From positions 44,794-108,793 of the forward strand of contig NZ_JPRF03000029.1 in the NCBI RefSeq assembly GCF_001188955.3: a DNA stretch of 64,000 bases. Reading direction: 5' to 3'. The notes beneath the pieces are model-generated. The model was not told where the DNA came from, did not search any database, and worked only from the letters and a program-made list of their open reading frames with translations. The stretch comes from Kitasatospora aureofaciens (GTDB taxonomy: Bacteria > Actinomycetota > Actinomycetes > Streptomycetales > Streptomycetaceae). Both the position numbers and the translations under genes were made by a program. Positions 7,870 to 15,453 of this stretch are shown in pieces (within the stretch, counting starts at the first letter, position 1; each line of letters starts with the position of its first letter).

Positions 7870-8772
7870 GTGGCAATCGGCCGATCACCACAGAGCAGTT
7901 CGCAGACGCCTGACCAGGGCGCCGCGCGCCGACCCTCGCGTGCCCGGGGCATCCCGGAGGCGACCGTCGCCCGGCTCCCCCTCTACCTGCGGGCCCTCAC
8001 CGCACTCTCCGAGCGCTCGGTGCCGACCGTCTCCTCCGAGGAGCTGGCCGCCGCGGCCGGCGTGAACTCGGCCAAGCTCCGCAAGGACTTCTCCTACCTC
8101 GGCTCCTACGGCACCCGCGGCGTCGGCTACGACGTCGAGTACCTCGTCTACCAGATCTCCCGCGAGCTCGGCCTGACCCAGGACTGGCCGGTCGTCATCG
8201 TCGGCATCGGGAACCTCGGCCACGCCCTCGCCAACTACGGCGGTTTCGCCTCCCGCGGCTTCCGGGTCGCCGCCCTGTTGGACGCCGACCCGAACGTGGT
8301 CGGTTCCACCGCGGCCGGGCTGCCGGTGCGCCACATGGACGAGCTGGAGTCGATCGTCGAGAGCCAGCACGTCTCGATCGGTGTGATCACCACCCCGCCC
8401 GGCGCCGCCCAGCAGGTCTGCGACCGGCTGGTCGAGGCCGGCGTCACGAGCATCCTGAACTTCGCCCCGACCGTGCTGACCGTTCCGGACGGCGTGGACG
8501 TGCGCAAGGTGGACCTCTCCATCGAGCTGCAGATCCTCGCCTTCCACGAGCAGCGCAAGGCCGGGGAGGAGCCCGACCGCACCGAGTCCGTGCTGGACCG
8601 CGCCCCCGGCCCGGTCCGGGCGGCCGCGGCCAAGCTGCGCCGGGCGGCCGGCGGCAACGGCAAGGGCCGCGTCGTCGCCGAGCCGGTGGCCAAGGACCAG
8701 GCCGAGCAGGCCGGCAAGGGCAAGACCGCCAAGGGCGGCGAGGGCGAGCTGTCCGCGGTGATGCCCGCATGA
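7870..8772 (+). CDS. rex: Redox-sensing transcriptional repressor Rex
   Basis: Rex senses the NADH/NAD+ ratio and represses respiratory genes. The 300-residue protein has an N-terminal winged helix (about 30-90, SSEELAAAAGVNSAKLRKDF), a Rossmann domain with GIGNLG at 112-117, and the C-terminal swapped helix ending near FHEQRKAG. A further 60 residues of Ala/Lys-rich tail follow. The GTG at 7870 has AGGAG just upstream. It heads the unit rex-hemA-hemC-hemD, known in S. coelicolor as a Rex-repressed operon. A Rex operator lies in its promoter. Confidence 0.95.
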   Translation: MAIGRSPQSSSQTPDQGAARRPSRARGIPEATVARLPLYLRALTALSERSVPTVSSEELAAAAGVNSAKLRKDFSYLGSYGTRGVGYDVEYLVYQISRELGLTQDWPVVIVGIGNLGHALANYGGFASRGFRVAALLDADPNVVGSTAAGLPVRHMDELESIVESQHVSIGVITTPPGAAQQVCDRLVEAGVTSILNFAPTVLTVPDGVDVRKVDLSIELQILAFHEQRKAGEEPDRTESVLDRAPGPVRAAAAKLRRAAGGNGKGRVVAEPVAKDQAEQAGKGKTAKGGEGELSAVMPA

Positions 8773-8797
8773 ACACCGAGAGCTGTGGGGGGCGGGC

Positions 8798-10138
8798 ATG
8801 AGTCTTCTCGTCGTCGGACTGAGCCACCGGACGGCACCGGTCGGCGTTCTGGAGCGCGCCGCGCTGACCGGTGAGGTCCCGACCCGGCTGCTGCACGACG
8901 CGGCCGCCTCCTCGACCGTCGCCGAAGCCGCCCTGCTCAACACCTGCAACCGGATCGAGCTGTACGCGGACGTGGACAAGTTCCACGCCGGCGTCGCCGA
9001 ACTGTCGCTGCTGCTGGCCCACCACAGCGGTGTGGACCTGGAGGAGCTGACCTCCCACCTGTACGTCCACTACGAGGACCGCGCCGTCCACCACCTGTTC
9101 TCGGTGGCCTGCGGCCTGGACTCGATGGTCGTCGGCGAGGGCCAGATCCTCGGCCAGCTGCGCGACGCGCTGGCCAAGGCGCAGGACGAGCACACCGCCG
9201 GGCGCGGCCTGAACGAGCTGTTCCAGCAGGCCCTGCGGGTCGGCAAGCGGGCGCACAGCGAGACCGGCATCGACAAGGCCGGCCAGTCGCTGGTCACCTT
9301 CGGCCTGGAGCAGGTCGCGGCGGGCGCGGGCGAGATCGCCGGCAAGCGCGCACTGGTGGTCGGAGCAGGCTCGATGAGCTCGCTGGCCGCCGCCACCCTG
9401 GTCCGCTCCGGCGTCACCGACCTGCTGATCGCCAACCGGACGCCGGCCCGCGCCGAGCGCCTGGTGGAGATCCTCGGCCCGGGCGCGGCCCGCACCCTGG
9501 ACCTCGCCAAGGTGCCGGAGGCGCTGGCCGACGTCGACCTGGTGATCTCCTGCACCGGCGCGGCCGGCGTGGTGGTCCGGGCCGAGGACGTGGCCGCCGC
9601 GGTCGCCACACGTACGGCCGACACCCCGCTCGCCCTGCTCGACCTCGCCATGCCGCGCGACGTCGACCACGCCGTGCACGAGCTCGACGGCGCCCTGCTG
9701 GTCGACCTGGAGAGCCTCTCCCACGCGCACGCCGCCAGCCCCGGCGCCGGCGACGTCGACGAGGTCACCCGGATCGTCGCCGACGAGGTCACCGCCTTCG
9801 GCGCCGCCCAGCGGGCCGCCCGGATCGCGCCGACCGTGGTCGCGCTGCGGGCGATGGCCTCCGACGTGGTCGCCGCCGAACTGGGCCGGCTGGACTCCCG
9901 GCTGCCCGACCTCGACGAGCGCTCCCGCGCGGAGATCGCCCAGACCGTCCGGCGCGTCGTCGACAAACTGCTGCACGCCCCGACCGTCCGGGTGAAGCAG
10001 CTGGCCGCCGAGCCCGGCGGAGCCTCCTACGCGGACGCCCTGCGTGAGCTGTTCGACCTCGACCCGGCGGCCGTGCACGCCGTGTCGGGCACGCCCGTCG
10101 GCGGCCGGCCCCAGCCCCCGGGCGGGGGCGTCAGATGA
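8798..10138 (+). CDS. hemA: Glutamyl-tRNA reductase
   Basis: First committed step of C5-pathway tetrapyrrole synthesis: NADPH-dependent reduction of glutamyl-tRNA to glutamate-1-semialdehyde. The 446-residue length is normal. The signature GLSHRTAPV is at residues 7-15, the nucleophilic Cys50 lies in LLNTCNRIELY, and the NADPH domain has VVGAGSMSSLAA near residue 188. It follows rex by 25 bp and its stop overlaps the hemC start (ATGA), suggesting translational coupling. Its product is the substrate of HemL, encoded about 15 kb away. Confidence 0.95.
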   Translation: MSLLVVGLSHRTAPVGVLERAALTGEVPTRLLHDAAASSTVAEAALLNTCNRIELYADVDKFHAGVAELSLLLAHHSGVDLEELTSHLYVHYEDRAVHHLFSVACGLDSMVVGEGQILGQLRDALAKAQDEHTAGRGLNELFQQALRVGKRAHSETGIDKAGQSLVTFGLEQVAAGAGEIAGKRALVVGAGSMSSLAAATLVRSGVTDLLIANRTPARAERLVEILGPGAARTLDLAKVPEALADVDLVISCTGAAGVVVRAEDVAAAVATRTADTPLALLDLAMPRDVDHAVHELDGALLVDLESLSHAHAASPGAGDVDEVTRIVADEVTAFGAAQRAARIAPTVVALRAMASDVVAAELGRLDSRLPDLDERSRAEIAQTVRRVVDKLLHAPTVRVKQLAAEPGGASYADALRELFDLDPAAVHAVSGTPVGGRPQPPGGGVR

Positions 10139-11184
10139 ACCGTCAGCCATCCCACGAGTACCACCGGGACGATCACCTCATGAATGGTCAACCGCTCACC
10201 GAGCAGGCTCCGGCCGCCGCCCTGCGGCTCGGCACCCGGCGCAGCGCGCTCGCCATGGCCCAGTCGGGCATGGTCGCCCGCGAGGTGACCAGGCTCACCG
10301 GCCGCCCCGTCGAGCTGGTCGAGATCACCACCTACGGAGACACCTCCCGGGAGGCCCTCGCACAGATCGGCGGCACCGGCGTGTTCGTCTCCGCGCTGCG
10401 GGACGCCCTGCTGGAGGGCCGGATCGACTTCGCCGTGCACTCGCTCAAGGACCTGCCGACCGCCGCGCCCGAGGGCCTGGCGCTGGCGGCCGTCCCCGAG
10501 CGCGAGGACGCCCGGGACGCCCTGGTCGCGGCCGAGGGCCTGACCCTGGACGAGCTCGTCGAGAAGCTGGCCGGCGCCGGCCGCGCGGCCCGGATCGGCA
10601 CCGGCTCGCCGCGCCGGATGGCCCAGCTGAACGCCTGGGCCCGGGCCCGCGGGGCCCAGCTGGAGACCGTCGCGATCCGCGGCAACGTGGACACCCGGAT
10701 CGGCTACGTGACCGGTGGCGAGCTGGACGCCGTGGTGCTGGCCACGGCCGGCCTCAACCGGCTGGGCCGCGGCGCCGAGATCTCGCAGCACCTCGACCCC
10801 GAGCTGATGATCCCGGCCCCCGGCCAGGGCGCGCTCGCGATCGAGTGCGCCACCGCCGACGCCGATCTGACCGCCGCGCTCGCCGCGCTGGACCACGCCC
10901 CCACCCGGGTCGCCGTGGCCGCCGAACGCGCCCTGCTGGCCACCCTGGAGGCCGGCTGCTCGGCTCCGGTGGCCGCACTGGCCACCTGGAGCCCGGAGAA
11001 CGAACTGCAGCTGGACGGTGTGGTCGGAGACCCCGACGGCGCCGCCCTGCTGAAGATGTCCGCCAACGGTCCGATCGTCCTCGACGAGACCGCCGAGCAG
11101 CAGGCGCGGGCCCTCGGCCACGCGCTCGCGGCCCGGCTGCTCGACGCGGGCGCGGCCACCCTGATGGGGGAGCGAGCCCGATGA
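10135..11184 (+). CDS. hemC: Porphobilinogen deaminase (hydroxymethylbilane synthase)
   Basis: Joins four porphobilinogens into hydroxymethylbilane. HSLKDLPT, GTGSPRR and IRGNVDTR are the substrate-binding signatures, and EAGCSAPVAA carries the Cys (about residue 275) that holds the dipyrromethane cofactor. The ATG at 10135 overlaps the hemA stop (ATGA); ATG 10180 (MNGQPLTEQ) is an alternative that would remove 15 non-conserved residues and is closer to the usual protein length. It is followed by the HemD fusion gene, again by ATGA overlap. Confidence 0.94.
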   Translation: MNRQPSHEYHRDDHLMNGQPLTEQAPAAALRLGTRRSALAMAQSGMVAREVTRLTGRPVELVEITTYGDTSREALAQIGGTGVFVSALRDALLEGRIDFAVHSLKDLPTAAPEGLALAAVPEREDARDALVAAEGLTLDELVEKLAGAGRAARIGTGSPRRMAQLNAWARARGAQLETVAIRGNVDTRIGYVTGGELDAVVLATAGLNRLGRGAEISQHLDPELMIPAPGQGALAIECATADADLTAALAALDHAPTRVAVAAERALLATLEAGCSAPVAALATWSPENELQLDGVVGDPDGAALLKMSANGPIVLDETAEQQARALGHALAARLLDAGAATLMGERAR

Positions 11185-12827
11185 GCCCCACCGCCGCCAC
11201 CGACGCCCTGTTCCCGGCCGGCCAGCCCACCGGACGGTGCACCTTCCTGGGGGCGGGCCCGGGGGACCCGGGCCTGCTGACCCTGCGCGCGGTCGAGGTG
11301 CTGTCCTCGGCCGACGTCCTGGTCGCCGACCCGCTGACCGCCGCGGCCGTACGCACCCACTGCCCGGCCGGCGTGCAGGTGCACTCCCCGGTCGCCGAGG
11401 GCAGCGACTTCGACCTGGCCAAGCTGGTCGCCGAGGCCGTCCGGGCCGGCAAGCACGTGGTCCGCACCGTCGACGGCGATCCGGGCCTGGACGGCTGCGC
11501 CGCCGAGGAGATGCTCAGCTGCGCGGGCGACGGGATCCCCTTCGAGGTGATCCCGGGCGTCGCCCAGTCGGTCGGCGTCCCGGCGTACGCGGGCGTCCCG
11601 CTGCGCGGCGCGGCCGGCACCGACGTGCGCTTCGTGGACGGCGCCCAGCTGCTGTCCGGTGCCCCGGTCGACCTGGGCGCGCCGGAGACCACCCTGGTGG
11701 TGCGCACCACCCTGGGCCAGCTGCCGGCCACCGCGAACGCGCTGGTCTCCAACGGCCGCAAGCCGGACTCGGCGCTGAGCGCCACCCTGTCCGGCACCAC
11801 CACCCGTCAGCGCACCTTCACCTCCACGCTGTCCACCATCGCGGCCGACCTCAAGGCCGCCCGGGTGCTGCCCTCGCCGGTGTCCGCCCCGGTGGACCCG
11901 GCGACCTCGGTGATAGCCGTGGTGGGCGAGCAGGTCGCCCACCGGGCCTCGCACTCGTGGTTCGAGACCAAGCCGCTGTTCGGCTGGAACGTCCTCGTGC
12001 CGCGCACCAAGGAGCAGGCCCACGGCCTGTCCGAGCAGCTGCGCTCGTACGGCGCGGTGCCGCAGGAGGTGCCGACCATCGCGGTCGAGCCGCCGCGCAC
12101 CCCGCAGCAGATGGAGCGGGCCATCAAGGGCCTGGTCACCGGCCGGTACGAGTGGATCGCCTTCACCTCGGTGAACGCGGTGCGTGCCGTCCGGGAGAAG
12201 TTCGAGGAGTACGGCCTGGACGCCCGGGCGTTCGCCGGGATCAAGGTCGCGGCGGTCGGTGAGACCACCGCGCAGGCGCTGGTGGACTTCGGTGTGAAGC
12301 CGGACCTGGTGCCCTCCGGCGAGCAGTCCGCGGCCGGGCTGCTGGAGGACTGGCCGCCGTACGACCCGGTCTTCGACCCGATCGACCGGGTCCTGCTGCC
12401 GCGCGCCGACATCGCCACCGAGACCCTGGTGGCCGGCCTGGTCGAGCTCGGCTGGGAGGTCGACGACGTGACGGCGTACCGGACGGTGCGCGCCTCGCCG
12501 CCGCCGGCCGAGACCCGCGAGGCGATCAAGGGCGGCGGCTTCGACGCGGTGCTGTTCACCTCGTCCTCGACCGTCCGGAACCTGGTCGGCATCGCCGGCA
12601 AGCCGCACAACGTCACGGTCATCGCCTGCATCGGCCCGGCCACCGCCAAGACCGCCGAGGAGCACGGCCTGCGGGTCGACGTGATGGCCCCGGCGCCGTC
12701 GGCGGCCGCGCTGGCCCAGGCGCTGGCAGACTTCGGAGCCAAGCGCCGCGACGCCGCGACGGCCGCGGGCGAGCCGGTCTACCGGCCCAGCGAGCGCCGT
12801 CCGGGATCCCGCCGCAAGGCCCGCTGA
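11181..12827 (+). CDS. hemD: Fused uroporphyrinogen-III synthase with degenerate SUMT-like domain
   Basis: A 548-residue two-domain protein. Residues about 15-230 resemble uroporphyrinogen-III methyltransferase (GAGPGDPGLLTLRAVEVL), but the usual VRLKxGDPFxFGRG substrate/SAM motif reads VRTVDGDPGLDGCAAEE, so methyltransferase activity is doubtful. Residues about 265-520 are HemD, which cyclises hydroxymethylbilane to uroporphyrinogen III (WIAFTSVNAVRAVREKFEEY, LLPRADIATETL, VLFTSSSTVRNL). The ATG at 11181 overlaps the hemC stop. The tail is basic (SERRPGSRRKAR). A terminator follows. Confidence 0.92.
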   Translation: MSPTAATDALFPAGQPTGRCTFLGAGPGDPGLLTLRAVEVLSSADVLVADPLTAAAVRTHCPAGVQVHSPVAEGSDFDLAKLVAEAVRAGKHVVRTVDGDPGLDGCAAEEMLSCAGDGIPFEVIPGVAQSVGVPAYAGVPLRGAAGTDVRFVDGAQLLSGAPVDLGAPETTLVVRTTLGQLPATANALVSNGRKPDSALSATLSGTTTRQRTFTSTLSTIAADLKAARVLPSPVSAPVDPATSVIAVVGEQVAHRASHSWFETKPLFGWNVLVPRTKEQAHGLSEQLRSYGAVPQEVPTIAVEPPRTPQQMERAIKGLVTGRYEWIAFTSVNAVRAVREKFEEYGLDARAFAGIKVAAVGETTAQALVDFGVKPDLVPSGEQSAAGLLEDWPPYDPVFDPIDRVLLPRADIATETLVAGLVELGWEVDDVTAYRTVRASPPPAETREAIKGGGFDAVLFTSSSTVRNLVGIAGKPHNVTVIACIGPATAKTAEEHGLRVDVMAPAPSAAALAQALADFGAKRRDAATAAGEPVYRPSERRPGSRRKAR

Positions 12828-12841
12828 GGACCCCAACCATG

Positions 12842-12879
12842 GTGCTGGGGGCGGCGGTTCGCCTCGCCGCCCCCAGCAC
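12842..12879 (+). terminator. Hairpin between hemD and hemB
   Basis: Perfect 15-bp arms (GTGCTGGGGGCGGCG and complement) with an 8-nt loop, 14 bp after hemD. It may end or attenuate the rex-hemACD transcript before hemB. Confidence 0.7.
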
Positions 12880-12905
12880 TGCACAACCGTTCGGAGAGAG
12901 AAGCC

Positions 12906-13892
12906 GTGTCCGCTGAATTCCCGTACGTTCGCCCCCGCCGTCTGCGCCGGAGCCCGGCGATGCGCCGGCTGGTCGCCGAGACCCGGCTGCACCCGGCGGA
13001 GCTGATCCTGCCCGCCTTCGTCAGCGAGGGCATCGCCGAGCCGAGGCCGATCACCTCGATGCCGGGCGTGCTCCAGCACACCCGGGACAGCCTGCGGAAG
13101 GCCGCGGTGGAGGCCGCCGAGGCGGGCGTGGGCGGCATCATGCTCTTCGGCCTGCCCGAGGTGAAGGACGCCGTCGGCTCCGAGGGCACCAATCCGGACG
13201 GGATCCTGCAGCAGGCCATCCGCGACGTGGTCGCGGAGGTCGGCGACCGGCTGGTGGTCATGTCCGACCTCTGCCTGGACGAGTTCACCGACCACGGGCA
13301 CTGCGGCGTGCTGGCCGAGGACGGCAGCGTGGACAACGACGCGACCCTGGCGCGCTACGCCGAGATGGCCGTGGTCCAGGCCGAGGCCGGCGTCCACGTG
13401 GTCGGCCCGTCGGGGATGATGGACGGCCAGATCGCCGTCATCCGCCGGGCGCTGGACGAGGCCGGGCACCAGGACGTCAGCGTCCTCGCCTACACGGCCA
13501 AGTACGCCTCCGCGCTGTACGGCCCCTTCCGCGAGGCCGTCAACTCCTCGCTCAAGGGCGACCGCAAGACCTACCAGCAGGACCCGGCGAACGCCCGCGA
13601 GGCGCTGCGCGAGCTGGAGCTGGACCTCGCCGAGGGCGCGGACCTGGTGATGGTCAAGCCGGCCATGCTGTACCTGGACGTCCTGCGGCAGGTCGCCGAT
13701 GCCTCGCCGGTGCCGGTGGCCGCGTACCAGATCTCCGGCGAGTACTCGATGGTGGAGGCGGCCGCCGCCAACGGCTGGATCGAGCGGGAGCGCACCATCC
13801 TGGAGACGCTCACCTCGATCCGCCGGGCCGGTGCCGAGCAGATCCTCACCTACTGGGCGGTCGAGGCCGCCCGGATGCTCAAGCAGCAGTAA
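12906..13892 (+). CDS. hemB: Delta-aminolevulinic acid dehydratase (porphobilinogen synthase)
   Basis: Condenses two aminolevulinates to porphobilinogen. The 328-residue length is standard. The two active-site lysines are visible: Lys199 in YTAKYAS and the Schiff-base Lys251 in LVMVKPAM. The metal loop reads DLCLDEFTDHGHCG: the first and third zinc-type cysteines (123, 133) are kept, while the middle one is Asp125, a mixed form between zinc and magnesium enzymes. The GTG at 12906 follows GGAGAG. It is last in the hem group, beyond a hairpin. Confidence 0.95.
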   Translation: MSAEFPYVRPRRLRRSPAMRRLVAETRLHPAELILPAFVSEGIAEPRPITSMPGVLQHTRDSLRKAAVEAAEAGVGGIMLFGLPEVKDAVGSEGTNPDGILQQAIRDVVAEVGDRLVVMSDLCLDEFTDHGHCGVLAEDGSVDNDATLARYAEMAVVQAEAGVHVVGPSGMMDGQIAVIRRALDEAGHQDVSVLAYTAKYASALYGPFREAVNSSLKGDRKTYQQDPANAREALRELELDLAEGADLVMVKPAMLYLDVLRQVADASPVPVAAYQISGEYSMVEAAAANGWIERERTILETLTSIRRAGAEQILTYWAVEAARMLKQQ

Positions 13893-13898
13893 GCGCAC

Positions 13899-13939
13899 GG
13901 AAGGCCGGGTCCCCGCCCAGTGCGGGGGCCCGGCCTTCC
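13899..13939. terminator. Bidirectional terminator after hemB
   Basis: 18-bp arms (GGAAGGCCGGGTCCCCGC and near-complement) with a 5-nt loop between hemB and the convergent small secreted-protein gene. Confidence 0.8.
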
Positions 13940-13947
13940 GGTTCTCG

Positions 13948-14214
13948 CTACTTCCAGCCCTTGATGTGGGCGAAGCCCTCGCCGCCGCCGACCAGGTCGG
14001 TCGCGGTGGCGGCGCCGCCGCCCCCACCGCCGGCGACGATGTCGGAGGTGTGGGCGACACCGCCACCGCCGCCCGCCAGGAACGGCTGGTCGGCGGAGGC
14101 GACGATGCCGCCGCCGCCCTCCAGGCCGACGTGCGCGAACGCCGGGGTGGCGGCACCCGCGAGCGCCAGCGCGGCGGCGGCGGTCAGGGCGGTCTTGGCC
14201 AGCTTGCTCTTCAT
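13948..14214 (-). CDS. Small glycine-rich secreted protein, unknown function
   Basis: 88 residues: a clear Sec signal peptide (MKSKLAKTALTAAAALALAG, cleavage likely after AFA near residue 27) and a mature part of about 60 residues built from four loose repeats separated by poly-Gly runs (LEGGGGIVASADQ, LAGGGGGVAHTSD, VAGGGGGGAATATD, VGGGEGFAH). There is no cysteine and no recognisable domain. It lies at the edge of the rodlin/chaplin island on the rodlin strand, 140 bp downstream of a rodlin and beyond a terminator. A cell-surface structural role is a guess from composition and neighbours. Confidence 0.75.
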   Translation of the reverse strand: MKSKLAKTALTAAAALALAGAATPAFAHVGLEGGGGIVASADQPFLAGGGGGVAHTSDIVAGGGGGGAATATDLVGGGEGFAHIKGWK

Positions 14215-14256
14215 GGATCTGCCCTCTCTGTGGGAGCGCCCCGCGGGCGCTCGGCC

Positions 14257-14292
14257 TCTGACTGGTGTTCTGACTCGTGCTCTGACTCGGTC
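14257..14292. repeat. Three tandem 12-bp repeats in the leader of the Gly-rich gene
   Basis: TCTGACTGGTGT, TCTGACTCGTGC and TCTGACTCGGTC are directly adjacent, 43-78 bp upstream of the start of the small secreted-protein gene. They could be operator half-sites or part of the leader; no known regulator is recognised. Confidence 0.5.
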
Positions 14293-14298
14293 AAGCCC

Positions 14299-14334
14299 GG
14301 AGGGCCCGGGGAGACCTTCCTCCCCGGGCCCTCC
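14299..14334 (-). terminator. Terminator of the rodlin genes
   Basis: Perfect 15-bp arms (GGAGGGCCCGGGGAG and complement) with a 6-nt loop, about 20 bp past the stop of the downstream rodlin. Confidence 0.8.
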
Positions 14335-14354
14335 GTCCGTGCCACGCCCCTTGA

Positions 14355-14699
14355 TCAGCCGATCAGGTGCGAGACGCCACCGTCACCCGTGGACTGGGTG
14401 TTCTGGCCGACGTTGCAGTACTGCTTCGGCATGTTGTTCAGGACCGGCACCTCGACCGGCACCGCGACGCCGGCGACGGCGACGGCGATGTTGTGGATCT
14501 CCGGCACGCAGATGTTCGGGTTGTCCAGGGCGTGGTAGTTCGCGCTGCCGTTGCCGTGGGTGCCGGTCTGGTTGGTGCCGCCGTTGCCCTGGACGGTGGT
14601 GGCCGCGCCGTCCGCGTCGGCGATGGCGGAGGCCGAGCCGGCGGACATCGCGATGGCGGCGGCGGCCAGGCCGGCGGCAGCGAGGGTCTTCTTGATCAT
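14355..14699 (-). CDS. Rodlin-family secreted protein
   Basis: 114 residues with a Sec signal peptide (MIKKTLAAAGLAAAAIAMSA, cleavage near ASA at 24-26). The mature chain follows the rodlin layout: GNGGT/GNGSA motifs, a first Cys (NPNICVPEIHNIAVAV), a VPVEVPV strand, a second Cys (KQYCNVGQNTQST) and the ending DGGVSHLIG, matching the QCxxNSTQxxxDGxLSH pattern recalled for RdlA/RdlB. Rodlins organise chaplin fibrils into the rodlet layer of aerial hyphae and spores. It lies 82 bp downstream of a paralogue of equal length and is probably co-transcribed with it. Both are shorter than the roughly 131-residue S. coelicolor proteins, so the assignment is by pattern. Confidence 0.8.
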   Translation of the reverse strand: MIKKTLAAAGLAAAAIAMSAGSASAIADADGAATTVQGNGGTNQTGTHGNGSANYHALDNPNICVPEIHNIAVAVAGVAVPVEVPVLNNMPKQYCNVGQNTQSTGDGGVSHLIG

Positions 14700-14781
14700 T
14701 TCCGGTTTTCCTCTCAGGGGTGAATCGGGGAGCGATTCGGGGTGGTTCGGGGGATCGGTGCGGGGGAGGGCTGTGGGGCCG

Positions 14782-15126
14782 TCAGCCGATCAGGTGGGAC
14801 ACGCCTCCGTCGCCCGTGGACTGGGTGCCCTGGCCGACGGTGCAGTACTGCTTGCCGCCGGTGTTGGCGACCGGGACCTCGACCGGGACGGCCACGCCGA
14901 GCACCGCGACGGCGATGTTGTGGATCTCCGGCAGGCAGACGTTCGGGTTGTCCAGGAAGTGGAAGTTCGGGCTGTTGTTCCCGACCGTCCCGGTGAAGTT
15001 GGTGCCGCCGTTGCCCTCGATGGAGGCGGCACCACCGTCCGCGTTACCGATGGCCGAGGCGGGGGCGGCGGCACCGGCCAGCGCGGCGACGGCCAGGCCG
15101 GCGGCGGCGAAGGACTTCTGGATCAT
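14782..15126 (-). CDS. Rodlin-family secreted protein (paralogue)
   Basis: 114 residues, same length and layout as its downstream neighbour: signal peptide (MIQKSFAAAGLAVAALAGAA, cleavage near ASA), NPNVCLPEIHNIAVAV, PVEVPV, KQYCTVGQGTQST and the identical ending DGGVSHLIG. The start is the ATG at 15126 with GAGAGGG upstream; an in-frame ATG 15 codons earlier would spoil the signal peptide. A promoter resembling the sigma-BldN consensus lies about 90 bp upstream and could serve both rodlins. Confidence 0.8.
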   Translation of the reverse strand: MIQKSFAAAGLAVAALAGAAAPASAIGNADGGAASIEGNGGTNFTGTVGNNSPNFHFLDNPNVCLPEIHNIAVAVLGVAVPVEVPVANTGGKQYCTVGQGTQSTGDGGVSHLIG

Positions 15127-15216
15127 GGGGAGATCCCTCTCTGAAATGCTTTCGGTTTCCGTGCGTAGCAACGCGGTCGAACGCTCAGACCCGGTCTGCA
15201 GTCACTGACGTCCAGA

Positions 15217-15244
15217 TCAAAGAATGACGGCACGGAAGGTTACG
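15217..15244 (-). promoter_or_regulatory. Candidate sigma-BldN promoter of the rodlin genes
   Basis: On the minus strand CGTAAC (15244-15239), 16 bp, then CTTTGA (15222-15217), about 90 bp before the rodlin start. The -35 element is identical to that before rsbN. Rodlin genes are known sigma-BldN targets in Streptomyces. Confidence 0.6.
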
Positions 15245-15323
15245 GGGATTTTTGAAAAGAGTCCGGGAGGCGCGTCCCCGGGATGGTTTCCGGTCGGATT
15301 ATTGACCCGAATCGGTTAACGCC

Positions 15324-15352
15324 CGCAATCCGAACTCACGGACACTCGTTGC
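15324..15352 (+). promoter_or_regulatory. Possible sigma-BldN-like promoter of a secreted-protein gene
   Basis: CGCAAT (15324-15329), 17 bp, CGTTGC (15347-15352), about 100 bp before the secreted-protein start at 15454. The match is weaker than at the rodlin gene. The 327-bp gap to the divergent rodlin shows nothing else clear. Confidence 0.3.
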
Positions 15353-15453
15353 GCAGATTGCTTTCCGGCTGCGGTCCCGCAGCCCTCCCCGATGGATTTC
15401 CAGTCCTGGAACCTCCAGGACGTCCCGATACGGACAGCAGAACGGTGAAAAGC

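Noticed and set aside
10044..12827. A 927-residue version of HemD starting inside hemA
   Set aside because: The extra 379 residues overlap hemC out of frame and are Arg/Pro-rich; the ATGA start at 11181 fits the family.
10704..14156. A 1150-codon open frame on the minus strand opposite hemC, hemD and hemB
   Set aside because: GC-rich codon bias leaves antisense frames open; the sequence is His/Gly/Arg-rich without domains and the opposite strand carries three intact enzymes.
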